A stretch of 64,000 nucleotides of DNA, from NCBI RefSeq assembly GCF_028688795.1, contig NZ_JAQTXM010000006.1:62001-126000 (forward strand). The letters run 5' to 3'. The notes beneath the pieces were generated by a model. The model was given only the letters and a program-made list of their open reading frames with translations. It had not been told where the DNA came from and searched no databases. A program made the translations under genes and the position numbers. This DNA is from Rhodoferax sp. GTDB taxonomy: Bacteria > Pseudomonadota > Gammaproteobacteria > Burkholderiales > Burkholderiaceae_C. Shown here one piece after another: positions 7,596 through 16,394 of the stretch (within the stretch, counting starts at the first letter, position 1; each line of letters begins with the position of its first letter).

Positions 7596-8690
7596 ATGCC
7601 ACGCCCGATATCAGCCACCATTTACCCTGCTGCACTGCAGCACAACCTGAACCGCAGTCGGGCCGCCGCCCCGGAGGCCAAAGTCTGGGCTGTGGTCAAG
7701 GCCAATGCCTACGGCCATGGCATTGGGCGCGTCTTTGAAGGACTGCGCAGCGCCGACGGTTTTGCATTGCTGGACCTGGATGAGGCTCAAGCCTTGCGCG
7801 CCCTGGGCTGGCGCGGACCGATTCTGTTGCTAGAAGGCATTTTTGAGCCGCGCGACCTGGAGCTGTGCTCACGCCTTGACCTCTGGCACACGGTGCATTG
7901 CGACGAGCAGATCGACTGGCTGGCCGCCTGCAAGACTCATGTGGCGCACCGGGTTTTTTTAAAAATGAACAGCGGCATGAACCGGCTTGGCTTCACGCCA
8001 GAGCGTTACCGCAGCGCCTGGGCCCGACTAAGTGCCTTGCCACAGGTCGATGAAATTTCACTCATGACACACTTCAGCGATGCCGATGGCGGCAAAGGCA
8101 TTGCCGCGCAAATGGCCTGTTTTGCCGAGGCCACACGTGACCTGCCCGGCGAGCGCTCTTTGAGCAACAGCGCCGCCACCCTGCGCCACCCCGATGCCGT
8201 GGCTGCCTCCGACTGGATACGCCCGGGCATCAGCCTGTATGGCAGCGCGCCAGACCACCCGGAACACACCGCTGCCGACTGGGGCCTGCAGCCCACCATG
8301 ACACTTTCTTCTAAAATCATAGCTACTCAGGCAATATCCTCAGGGTCTAGCGTCGGATATGGCTCAACATTTATTGCAGACAACCCAATGCGTGTGGGTG
8401 TCGTGGCCTGCGGCTATGCCGATGGTTACCCGCGCGTGGCGCCCACTGGCACTCCCGTGTTGGTGGATGGTGTGCGCACCCGCCTCATCGGGCGCGTCAG
8501 CATGGACATGGTCATGGTCGATTTAACCCACTTGCCGCAGGCTGGCATGGGCAGCGTTGTCACCCTGTGGGGCCGCGCCCAAAACGGCGTCGTGCTGGGC
8601 ATTGACGAGGTGGCCCGGGCGGCTGGCACGCTTGGGTATGAGCTGATGTGTGGCTTGGCGCAACGGGTACCGGTGCAGGTGGCTGACTGA
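7596..8690 (+). CDS. alr: Alanine racemase
   Basis: A 364-residue PLP-dependent alanine racemase making D-alanine for peptidoglycan. The PLP lysine lies in [11 protein letters not shown] (about residue 35), and the second catalytic residue, Tyr, in SVGYGSTF (about residue 253); [13 protein letters not shown] and SMDMVMVDL are further family blocks. The start is ATG 7596. An unusually AT-rich patch at 8310-8360, just before the catalytic Tyr, resembles the dispersed repeat of this window although the protein there aligns with normal Alr without an insertion. Its stop codon overlaps the start of the next gene (TGATG), so the HD-GYP-like gene is translationally coupled. Confidence 0.95.
   Translation: MPRPISATIYPAALQHNLNRSRAAAPEAKVWAVVKANAYGHGIGRVFEGLRSADGFALLDLDEAQALRALGWRGPILLLEGIFEPRDLELCSRLDLWHTVHCDEQIDWLAACKTHVAHRVFLKMNSGMNRLGFTPERYRSAWARLSALPQVDEISLMTHFSDADGGKGIAAQMACFAEATRDLPGERSLSNSAATLRHPDAVAASDWIRPGISLYGSAPDHPEHTAADWGLQPTMTLSSKIIATQAISSGSSVGYGSTFIADNPMRVGVVACGYADGYPRVAPTGTPVLVDGVRTRLIGRVSMDMVMVDLTHLPQAGMGSVVTLWGRAQNGVVLGIDEVARAAGTLGYELMCGLAQRVPVQVAD
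8319..8350 (+). repeat. Repeat-like segment inside alr
   Basis: ATAGCTACT at 8319-8327 is identical to the left core of the dispersed repeat, and AGGGTCTAG at 8342-8350 resembles its right core AGGGTTAGAG; the middle differs. The codons here (IATQAISSG) align with ordinary Alr sequence, so chance or partial conversion are both possible. Confidence 0.3.
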
Positions 8691-9901
8691 TGATGGCCCA
8701 CCTGCCCGTGCCCCTGAGCCGGGTACAGCTGGGCCGCACCATGCCGGTGGACATCCGCACGCCGGATGGCCGTCTGCTGTTGCGCCGTGGCCAGGTGCTG
8801 CAATCCGAGGCGCAGCGCGAGATGCTGGCCGGTCACCAGGCCTGTATGACCGAGACCGACGCCCACGCCTGGCAGCGAGCCCATGAGCGGGAAATGCGCA
8901 CCATGCGCCTGAATGGCGTGCCCTCGGCCGAGATCGCCCGCACACCCATGCCCGCTGAAATTCTCGACACGGACTACCTGGAAGGCCGTACGGTGGACGG
9001 CGGCTGGCTGGATTTGCAGGAGATATTGCGTGGCCTGCTGTACCAGGGCGCCGCAGCCACCAAACCATTGCCGCGACTGGAGGGCATTGAACAAAAAGCC
9101 GTGGCATTGTTGAACCAGGACCCGGATGAATGCCTGTTTGTGCTGTTTCAGGCCCTGCCAGACCTGGGGCTTGGTTACTGCGCCACCCACGCCTTGCTCA
9201 GTGGCGCGGTGGCGGCACTTACCGCCGACAAGCTGGCCTTGCCGCCAGGCAACCGAACGGTGTTGCTGCGCTCGGCCCTGGTCATGAACATTGGCATGGC
9301 ACGGCCACAAGACAGCCTGGCGCGCCAACACCAACCACCGAGCCCTGCACAGCGCAGCATCATCACCACCCACCCGCCCACCAGCGCCGACATCTTGCGC
9401 GGTTTTGGTGTGCAAGACGCCGAATTGCTGGACATGGTGCATTGGCATCACGCCCCCGAAGGCACCACCGGGCATGCCGAGCAGCAATTAGGCCTGCAAC
9501 TGCTGCACCTGGCCGACACCTTGGTGGCCAAGATGGCGCCGCGCATCAGCCGCCCGGCCATGTCGGCGCTGGGGGCGGCCAAGTCGCTGGTGCTGGAGGC
9601 CACCGCGCAAACCCAAACCGAGCGCATCGCCATGGCCTCTGTGATGGGCTTTTACCCGCCCGGCACCTATGTGCAGCTGGCCAATGGCGAGGTGGCGGTG
9701 GTGATCGCCCGCGGCGAACGCGCCGCCACGCCGCACGTGGCCAGCCTCATCAACGCCAAAGGCATGCCCATGAGCAGCTACCTGTACCGCGATACCCGCC
9801 TGGTCGATCACACCGTGCGCGCACCGCTGCCTGCGAACCAGGTCAACGTGCGCGTCAACCTTGAGAAGGTGCAGCGACTGCGCCAGCAGCACGGGGTTTA
9901 A
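8690..9901 (+). CDS. Degenerate HD-GYP/HDOD-like protein
   Basis: A 403-residue cytoplasmic protein. The middle (about 150-300) follows the HD-GYP layout: H167 in YCATHALLSG, then the place of the HD dyad reads VMNIGM (199-200 Met-Asn instead of His-Asp), then TTHPPTSADIL and VHWHHAPEG instead of HP..G and HHE..DGsGYP. The metal-binding dyad and the GYP motif are thus lost and c-di-GMP hydrolysis is unlikely; a binding or scaffold role is more probable. An N-terminal domain (1-120) and a C-terminal domain with VQLANGEVAVVIARG are typical of HD-GYP relatives. It is coupled to alr by TGATG and its 3' end overlaps the convergent ATPase gene by 47 bp. Confidence 0.75.
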   Translation: MMAHLPVPLSRVQLGRTMPVDIRTPDGRLLLRRGQVLQSEAQREMLAGHQACMTETDAHAWQRAHEREMRTMRLNGVPSAEIARTPMPAEILDTDYLEGRTVDGGWLDLQEILRGLLYQGAAATKPLPRLEGIEQKAVALLNQDPDECLFVLFQALPDLGLGYCATHALLSGAVAALTADKLALPPGNRTVLLRSALVMNIGMARPQDSLARQHQPPSPAQRSIITTHPPTSADILRGFGVQDAELLDMVHWHHAPEGTTGHAEQQLGLQLLHLADTLVAKMAPRISRPAMSALGAAKSLVLEATAQTQTERIAMASVMGFYPPGTYVQLANGEVAVVIARGERAATPHVASLINAKGMPMSSYLYRDTRLVDHTVRAPLPANQVNVRVNLEKVQRLRQQHGV

Positions 9902-12626
9902 CCAACTCAAACCACAGCACACTGACCAGCCCAAGGCCCACGGCCCCCGCCAGATAAGACACCGGCAGCATCTGGAACGCAAACAGGCGCGCCAACCACG
10001 GCACATACAGCGCCAGCAGCAGTAGGCTCAGAGCGGCCGTCACCACCAGCCACAGGCTACGGTTGGGCACCCACAAGCTCGCCCACAAAGAACCCACGCG
10101 GCTGCGGTTAGAAAAGATCAGCGCCAGATTGGTGCACACCAGCGCCGCAAATGCAAAGGCCCGCGCGGCCCCCTCGGTGAGCTGTGCCGCACCCCACACC
10201 GTGGCTGCCAGCACCAGCGCCAGAGCACCCAAGCCCTGCAGCAGCGCCAGCCAAAGTGTCATGCCGCCAAATAGGGGGGCGGACACATCGCGCGGCGGGC
10301 GCTGCATCACATCCGCCTCAGCCGGCTCATTCTCAAACACCATCGAGCAGGCCGGGTCAATCACCAGTTCAAGAAATGCAATGTGCAACGGAAACAGCAC
10401 CGTGGGCCAGCCCAGCAGCACCGGCAGCAAGGCCATGCCGGCAATCGGCACATGCACCGCCAGGATGTAGCTCATGGACTTGCGCAGGTTGTCAAAAATG
10501 CGCCGCCCCAGGCGCACCGCCCCCACGATAGAGGCAAAGTTGTCGTCCAGCAGAACGATGGACGCCGCCTCACGCGCCACGTCGGTGCCGCGCCCACCCA
10601 TGGCCACACCCACATGGGCGGCCTTCAGGGCGGGTGCGTCGTTGACACCATCACCGGTCATGGCCACCACCTCGCCGTCGGCCTTCAGGGCTTGCACAAT
10701 GCGCAGCTTTTGCGCCGGAGCGATTCGGGCGCAAACACTCACGGTGCGCATGCGTTGCTGCAGTTCGGTGTCGGTCAATGCCGCCAAGGCCTCACCGGTG
10801 AGCAGCCAGTCATCGGGTTGCGCCACGGCAATCCCAGGGGGTTTCGCGGACTTCTGCACCAGAGCCTGGTCAATCGGTGAGGCCGTCCGCAACCCGGCCT
10901 GTCGCGCAATGGCCTGGGCCGTTGCCGGGTAATCCCCGGTGATCATCACCACCCGAATGCCGGCCGCGTAGGCCTGGCGCATGGCCTCTGGTATTTCGGC
11001 ACGCAAAGGGTCGGCCAAGCCGAGCAGTCCGACAAATTCAAATTCGAAGTCGTGCTCAATGGCCGGCCAGTTGTCTCCCTCAAATCTGGCGCGCGCCACA
11101 CCCAGCACACGCAAGCCTTTGGCCGCCATGGCATCAACCGCACTGGCAATCACTTTTTGGGCAGCCGGTGCCAGATGGCACAAATCCACAATGGCTTCGG
11201 GCGCCCCTTTGGCGGCCACCACGTGGGCATCACCCACACGCGCCTGCCAGACATGCGACATGGCACGCAGCTCGGGTGTGAGGCCATAGGTCTGCATCAG
11301 CGTCCAATCACGGTGCAAGTGCTCAGTGTCTTGCAAAAAGTGTTGACCAAGCCGGCGAAAGGCTTTTTCCATCGGGTCGAACGGATCAGTCACGCTGGCC
11401 AGAATCGAAAACTCCACCAGGGTATGAAAGTGCTCTGGCAGCTCGGTGGTGTTGGCGTAGTCAATGCTCAAACTTTGCGCCGTGGCCCCTTCACTTTGCC
11501 CCGCCACCAAAACAAGCGCCGACAAAGAAGCATCAAGCACCGGCTGCGGCACATAAAGCTCAGCCACCGTCATGCGGTTTTCGGTGAGTGTGCCGGTTTT
11601 GTCCACGCACAATACGCTGGTGGCCCCCAGTGTTTCAATGGCGGCAATGCGCCGGGTCAACACCTGCTGTTTGGACAAGCGCCAAGCACCCAAGGCGGGG
11701 ATGACAGTCAGCACCACACTGAACTCTTGCGGCAGCAGGGCCATGGCCAGCGCAATAGCGGCCAGCAACGCACCTAACCAATCACCACGCATCAGGCCGT
11801 AGGCGAGCAACAAAAACAGGCTGGCGCCCACCGCCACCATGGCCAGCACCTTGACCAGTCGCGCCATTTGTTGCTTGAGCGGCGACACCTCTGCATTCAA
11901 GCCGCCCAGCGCCAGCCCAATGCGGCCAATTTCGCTGCGGGCCCCCGTGGCGGTGACTCGCGCCATGGCTTGCCCGCGCACCAGCAGCGTGCCCGAGAAC
12001 AAGCTTGACTGGCTGCCATCGCCCGCAGAGGCATTGACAACCAGCTCCGATATTGCTTCTACACCATCGGGCTCAACGGTGGCGCTGTCTGCGGCCACTT
12101 TGTCCACCGGCAAGGGCTCGCCTGTGAGCAGCGATTCATCCACCTGAACCTCGCTGCCCTGAATCAGCACCGCGTCGGCGGGCACACGATCACCCTCAGA
12201 CAACACCAGCACATCCCCCACCACCACATCGCGCCCGGCAATGCGCTGCGCCACGCCGTCGCGCCAGACCAGCGCACGCGGGCTGGTGAGGTCGCGCAGC
12301 GACTCAATCGCGCGCTCGGTCTTGCCCTCCTGGTACAAGGTGAGGGCCAGCACCACCAGCACCAGGCCGAACATGATCAGACCTTCCTGCAAATCACCCA
12401 ACACCAGGTACAGAACACCTGCGGCCAGCAACAGGGCAAACATGGGGTCGGACAGCGTCTCACGCGCAATCGCCAACAAGCCACGGTGCAATGCGCCGGG
12501 CAATTCGTTGGGGCCGTTGTCCTGCAGGGCCTGCGCGGCTTGCACGGCGCTCAAACCTTGTGGTTCTGCCCCGTTTTTAGAGCCAGGCGCTGCGCTCACC
12601 GTCTTGTCTGTCGTTTGTAAAACCAT
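9855..12626 (-). CDS. P2-type cation-translocating ATPase
   Basis: A 923-residue P-type ATPase. Order of motifs: N-terminal cation ATPase domain, LLTGEPLPV (168-170 TGE of the actuator), the transmembrane ion-site segment ALLPQEFSVVLT (about 297-307), phosphorylation site DKTGTLT with Asp342, a nucleotide-binding domain with KGAPE, then TGDGVNDAPALK and six C-terminal helices. The ion site differs from the SERCA-type PEGLP and from the bacterial PEEFP form (PQEFS here), so calcium is possible but not shown. Its start overlaps the end of mgtA by 31 bp and the two are probably one transcript. The 3' end runs 47 bp into the convergent HD-GYP-like gene. Confidence 0.88.
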   Translation of the reverse strand: MVLQTTDKTVSAAPGSKNGAEPQGLSAVQAAQALQDNGPNELPGALHRGLLAIARETLSDPMFALLLAAGVLYLVLGDLQEGLIMFGLVLVVLALTLYQEGKTERAIESLRDLTSPRALVWRDGVAQRIAGRDVVVGDVLVLSEGDRVPADAVLIQGSEVQVDESLLTGEPLPVDKVAADSATVEPDGVEAISELVVNASAGDGSQSSLFSGTLLVRGQAMARVTATGARSEIGRIGLALGGLNAEVSPLKQQMARLVKVLAMVAVGASLFLLLAYGLMRGDWLGALLAAIALAMALLPQEFSVVLTVIPALGAWRLSKQQVLTRRIAAIETLGATSVLCVDKTGTLTENRMTVAELYVPQPVLDASLSALVLVAGQSEGATAQSLSIDYANTTELPEHFHTLVEFSILASVTDPFDPMEKAFRRLGQHFLQDTEHLHRDWTLMQTYGLTPELRAMSHVWQARVGDAHVVAAKGAPEAIVDLCHLAPAAQKVIASAVDAMAAKGLRVLGVARARFEGDNWPAIEHDFEFEFVGLLGLADPLRAEIPEAMRQAYAAGIRVVMITGDYPATAQAIARQAGLRTASPIDQALVQKSAKPPGIAVAQPDDWLLTGEALAALTDTELQQRMRTVSVCARIAPAQKLRIVQALKADGEVVAMTGDGVNDAPALKAAHVGVAMGGRGTDVAREAASIVLLDDNFASIVGAVRLGRRIFDNLRKSMSYILAVHVPIAGMALLPVLLGWPTVLFPLHIAFLELVIDPACSMVFENEPAEADVMQRPPRDVSAPLFGGMTLWLALLQGLGALALVLAATVWGAAQLTEGAARAFAFAALVCTNLALIFSNRSRVGSLWASLWVPNRSLWLVVTAALSLLLLALYVPWLARLFAFQMLPVSYLAGAVGLGLVSVLWFELVKPRAAGAVAAPSQG

Positions 12627-15187
12627 TGTTTACCCCCTTCAACCATCAGTAAATAACACACCAGAAGCCCCGCCAGCAACGCAAAAAATGCCAGTGGCAG
12701 CGGCGTAAAACCAAGATAAGGTGCCAGTGGCGTGAACGGCAGCAGCATGGCGGCCAGCACCACCGCCAAGGAGGTCAACACCAGCCAGCGGTTGGGCTGG
12801 CTGCGCAATGGGTTGCGCCGGGTGCGGATGACAAAAATCACCAACACTTGGGTCGCCATGGACTCAACAAACCAGCCGGTGCGAAACATAGCCTCGTGCG
12901 CCTCAAACAATTTGATCAGCAGGTAAAAGGTCAAGAAATCAAACAGCGAACTGATCGGGCCAATGGTCAACATGAAGTTGCGAATAAAGCCCATGTCCCA
13001 GTGTTTGGGCTGCGCCAGGTCTTCAGCGTCCACATTGTCAAGCGGCAGGGTAACCTCTGACACGTCATAGAGCAGGTTATTGAGCAATATCTGCAAAGGC
13101 AGCATCGGCAGAAACGGCAAAAACAGCGTGGCAGCGGCCATGCTGAACATGTTGCCAAAGTTGGAGCTGGTGGCCATCATGATGTACTTCATGACGTTGC
13201 TAAAAGTGCGCCGCCCTTCCAGCACGCCTGCGTGCAGCACCATCAAGTCGCGCTCCAGCAAAATCATGGCGGCAGCCTGCTTGGCCACGTCCACCGCGCC
13301 ATCCACCGAGATGCCCACATCAGCGGTGTGCAGCGAGGGCGCGTCGTTGATGCCGTCCCCCAAATAACCCACCACATGGCCGCGTGCCCTCAATGCCAGG
13401 ATGATGCGGTTTTTCTGTGCCGGGTTCACACGGCAAAACAGGTTGACGGCCTCCACCCGGGCGCGCAGGGCGTCGTCGTTCATGGCCGCCACCTCGGTGC
13501 CGGTGAGCACACCGTCAATGCCCACACCAAGCTGGGTGCAGACATGGCGCGTGACGCGTTCGTTGTCACCGGTGACGATTTTCACGGCCACGCCACTGGC
13601 TGCCATGGCGGCAATGGCTTGCCCGGCACTGGCTTTGGGCGGGTCAAGAAAGGCGGCGAAACCCGCAAAAATCAGGGCACTTTCATCCGACACCACAGCG
13701 TGCGGGTGGTCCAGTGCCACATCTCGCCAGGCAATGCCAAGCACCCGAAAGCCGTCTTCGCCCAAGTGGTCAAACAGGGTGTTGATGCGGGCCTGCGCTG
13801 CTTCATCCAACGCCACTGTCAGGCCACCTGCGTCCTGATAGTGGGTGCACAGGCGCAACACGTCTTCAGGTGCGCCCTTGACCACCAAGCGGCGCGCGCT
13901 GCAACGCTCCACCAGCACCGAGACGCGGCGGCGCTCAAAGTCAAAAGGCACCTCGTCAATCTTGGTCCAGCCCGACACATCCACCTCTTCATGCGTCAGG
14001 ATGGCATCGTCGAGCGGGCTTTTCAGGCCGCTCTCGAAATAGCTGTTGAGGTAGGCTAATTCAAGCACCTGCGGGTTGTCGGCACCGCTGGCATCAACAT
14101 GGCGCTCCAGGCGAATGCGGGCCTCAGTTAGCGTCCCGGTTTTGTCGGTGCACAACACATCCATGGCCCCCAGGTCTTGAATGGCCGAGGGGCGTTTGAC
14201 GATCACCTTCAGGGCCGCCATGCGCAGCGCCCCGCGCGTCAACGTCACCGACACCACCATCGGCAGCAGCTCAGGCGTCAGGCCCACGGCGAGCGCCACG
14301 GCAAACAAAAACGACTCCAGCAACGGGCGGTGCAGCGCCAAATTCACCAGCAAGGTGAACAGCACCAGCAGCAAGGTGAGGCGCATGATCAACATGCCGA
14401 AGCGGCGCGTACCGACCTCAAAAGCGGTGGGTGGCGCCGTTTGTGTCAAGCTGACCGCAATTTGCCCCAGCGACGTCTGGCTACCAGTACGCTCCAAGAG
14501 CACCCGCGCAGAGCCACTGACCACCGAACTGCCCATGAAAACACGGTCTGGCGCCACAGCATCATCGGCTTCCACAGCGGCATGGGTGTGGCCTTGGCTG
14601 GTGTCATGGCTGTCACTGTTATTGCCGGTGGGCGGGTTTGCGGCCGAAGCAGGCTGCACCGGCTGCTGAGGAAGTGTGCCCGTGCTGCGCTTTTCCACCG
14701 GGTAGGGTTCCCCCGTGAGCTGCGCCTGGTTGACGAAGAAGTCATTGGCCTGCAGCACCTGTGCGTCGGCAGGCACCAGGTCACCGGCGGACAGCAGCAC
14801 CACATCGCCGGGCACCAGGTCAGCCACCGGCAATTCGCGCGGCACACCATCGCGCAGCACATTGGCCGTGACGGCCACCTGCAACGCCAGCTGGTCGGCA
14901 GCGCGGCCGGCACGGTAAGACTGCACAAAATCCAGCGTCACGCTCATCAGCACAATCAGGCCAATGATGAGGGCGCCACTGGCATCGCCCGTGGCGGCTG
15001 AAATGGCACTGGCCACCAGAAGCACCAGCACCAACGGGTTTTTGAACTGCAACAAAAATTGCAAGGCCACCGCGCGTTGCAGCGACGGCTTGAGCCGGTT
15101 TGGGCCGAAGCGGGTGAGCCGCGAAGCAGCCTCGGCTGTGCTCAGTCCGCTCACCTCGTCAGTAGCTCTTGAATCTCGCATCATCAT
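12596..15187 (-). CDS. mgtA: Magnesium-translocating P-type ATPase (MgtA/MgtB family)
   Basis: An 863-residue P3B ATPase importing Mg2+ across the inner membrane. It has TGEPYPVEK (158-160 TGE), the diagnostic ion segment GLTPELLPMVVS (302-313), Asp348 in DKTGTLT, GDNERVTRHVC, and GDGINDAPSL. Unlike E. coli MgtA it carries a hydrophilic insertion of about 40 residues right after the TGE loop (about 170-212), rich in Gln, Asn, Ser and His (HDTSQGHTH). Three consecutive Met codons (15187, 15184, 15181) make the exact start uncertain. No mgtA-type Mg2+ leader was recognised; a repeat copy lies immediately upstream. Normal family length is about 900. Confidence 0.93.
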   Translation of the reverse strand: MMMRDSRATDEVSGLSTAEAASRLTRFGPNRLKPSLQRAVALQFLLQFKNPLVLVLLVASAISAATGDASGALIIGLIVLMSVTLDFVQSYRAGRAADQLALQVAVTANVLRDGVPRELPVADLVPGDVVLLSAGDLVPADAQVLQANDFFVNQAQLTGEPYPVEKRSTGTLPQQPVQPASAANPPTGNNSDSHDTSQGHTHAAVEADDAVAPDRVFMGSSVVSGSARVLLERTGSQTSLGQIAVSLTQTAPPTAFEVGTRRFGMLIMRLTLLLVLFTLLVNLALHRPLLESFLFAVALAVGLTPELLPMVVSVTLTRGALRMAALKVIVKRPSAIQDLGAMDVLCTDKTGTLTEARIRLERHVDASGADNPQVLELAYLNSYFESGLKSPLDDAILTHEEVDVSGWTKIDEVPFDFERRRVSVLVERCSARRLVVKGAPEDVLRLCTHYQDAGGLTVALDEAAQARINTLFDHLGEDGFRVLGIAWRDVALDHPHAVVSDESALIFAGFAAFLDPPKASAGQAIAAMAASGVAVKIVTGDNERVTRHVCTQLGVGIDGVLTGTEVAAMNDDALRARVEAVNLFCRVNPAQKNRIILALRARGHVVGYLGDGINDAPSLHTADVGISVDGAVDVAKQAAAMILLERDLMVLHAGVLEGRRTFSNVMKYIMMATSSNFGNMFSMAAATLFLPFLPMLPLQILLNNLLYDVSEVTLPLDNVDAEDLAQPKHWDMGFIRNFMLTIGPISSLFDFLTFYLLIKLFEAHEAMFRTGWFVESMATQVLVIFVIRTRRNPLRSQPNRWLVLTSLAVVLAAMLLPFTPLAPYLGFTPLPLAFFALLAGLLVCYLLMVEGGKQWFYKRQTRR

Positions 15188-15197
15188 CGATATATTG

Positions 15198-15249
15198 ACC
15201 TGTAACCCTTATTAAACAAGCGTTAATAGCTATATATTTAATAGTAAGT
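15198..15249 (-). repeat. Dispersed repeat, copy upstream of mgtA
   Basis: Read on the minus strand it gives CTATTAAATATATAGCTAT, then AACGCTTGTTTAATAAGGG and TTACAGGT, matching the family's AT-rich left hairpin and AAGGG-containing right half. It ends about 10 bases before the mgtA start codons and may supply part of the leader. Confidence 0.8.
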
Positions 15250-15494
15250 TGCCTTTTGGTCTGATGCTAGCACTTCAGAACGATTTGCACTGTGCGGCAA
15301 GTCACGCCAAGCATGTGCCGTAGCAACGCCATGCACCTCTCTAAGGATGCTGTTTCTTGATACGCATCAACACCCAGCTGTCAGGTGGCAAGAAATTTGT
15401 GTCAATTTGTAACTATTGTTAACGAAAACCCCTATGCTTGACACGGCTTAAGGCTCTTAAGATTTGATGGCATTCAATTCATAAGGAGACTTTC
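15250..15494. other. Divergent intergenic region between mgtA and the dihaem cytochrome gene
   Basis: The 307-bp gap between mgtA and the cytochrome gene contains the repeat copy next to mgtA and otherwise no gene. A TTGACA at 15438-15443 with TAAGAT at 15458-15463 is a possible but short-spaced promoter, and CTTAAG occurs twice (15447, 15456). AAGGAG at 15483-15488 is a strong ribosome-binding site for the cytochrome gene. Confidence 0.4.
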
Positions 15495-16394
15495 ATGTCA
15501 TTCACACCCCTTTCCAAATGGCGGCTTTTTCACATCGCTAAAGCCGGTTGCGTCGTTGCGGCTTTGGGGGTTACCTTGGCTGGCAACAGCTTTGCCGACG
15601 ATCACCCGTCCGTCAAGCGCACCATCGCCGAACAATTCATTCATGACATGCAAGAAGGAAAAATCGCTGAGGCCGGTGCTGAAGACCATGTGGTCCAAGA
15701 GCTGATCATCAAGCGCAGCATTCCAATCACCTACAAGTACATCAACATCCTGATGAACACGCCCAATGCCTTTGGCCCTGGCGTGGCGTGCACCGTGTGC
15801 CACAACTCGCAAGATGCCAGCAAGAGTTACCGTGGCCTGGACTTGTCCACCTGCAAGGGCATGATCGAAGGCACCACTGAAAAGCCCAAACACACCGTGT
15901 TTACCCCAGGCGTTGACCCCAAACGCGACCACCTGATTCGCCGCCTGCGCAACAACCGCATGCCATTGGGCTTGGGGTTTGAAAACTCCACCTACACACC
16001 GAGCCACATGCTGGTGAAAAACTGGATTGCAGAAGGCGCCAAGAACGACGACCATTTCACAAAGAATGTGCTGCCGCTTTTCTCAACCGCCAATGCCTTT
16101 GGACCCAACACACCAGCCTGCACGGCCTGTCACATGTCCAACCAGGAACCCCCAAGCTTTCACGAGCTGAACCTGAGCACACACGCCGGCATCATGCTGG
16201 GCGCCGACTCAGTGGCCAAGGGCGTGGACAAATCCACCAAGGTGATCGTGCCGGGCAAGCCCGAGTTGAGTTTTGTCTGGCAGCATCTGGCGGAAGACCG
16301 CATGCCGCCCGGCATCAGCCCCGCTGAGGCACGAGACCATCCAAACACCACCATTTTGTCGGCCTGGATCAAACAAGGGGCCAAGTGCGATTGA
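15495..16394 (+). CDS. Periplasmic dihaem c-type cytochrome
   Basis: A 299-residue protein with a signal peptide (cleavage near SFA-DD, residue 35) and two haem-binding motifs, CTVCH (about residue 96) and CTACH (about residue 212), each in a similar unit beginning NAFGP and ending in an N-R-MP or D-RMPPG segment that may carry the axial Met. The two units look like an internal duplication of a cytochrome-c/planctomycete-type module. It should be a soluble or weakly attached electron carrier. Its stop overlaps the start of the beta-propeller gene (TGATG), pointing to a shared function, perhaps a periplasmic oxidoreductase in which this is the electron-accepting subunit. Confidence 0.85.
   Translation: MSFTPLSKWRLFHIAKAGCVVAALGVTLAGNSFADDHPSVKRTIAEQFIHDMQEGKIAEAGAEDHVVQELIIKRSIPITYKYINILMNTPNAFGPGVACTVCHNSQDASKSYRGLDLSTCKGMIEGTTEKPKHTVFTPGVDPKRDHLIRRLRNNRMPLGLGFENSTYTPSHMLVKNWIAEGAKNDDHFTKNVLPLFSTANAFGPNTPACTACHMSNQEPPSFHELNLSTHAGIMLGADSVAKGVDKSTKVIVPGKPELSFVWQHLAEDRMPPGISPAEARDHPNTTILSAWIKQGAKCD

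Noticed and set aside
13232..14059. Long plus-strand frame opposite mgtA
   Set aside because: Antisense shadow; no ribosome-binding site or recognisable domain, while the minus strand encodes a clear ATPase.
15447..15461. Two CTTAAG motifs as a second PmrA box
   Set aside because: They are 9 bases apart start to start, whereas the box needs 11.
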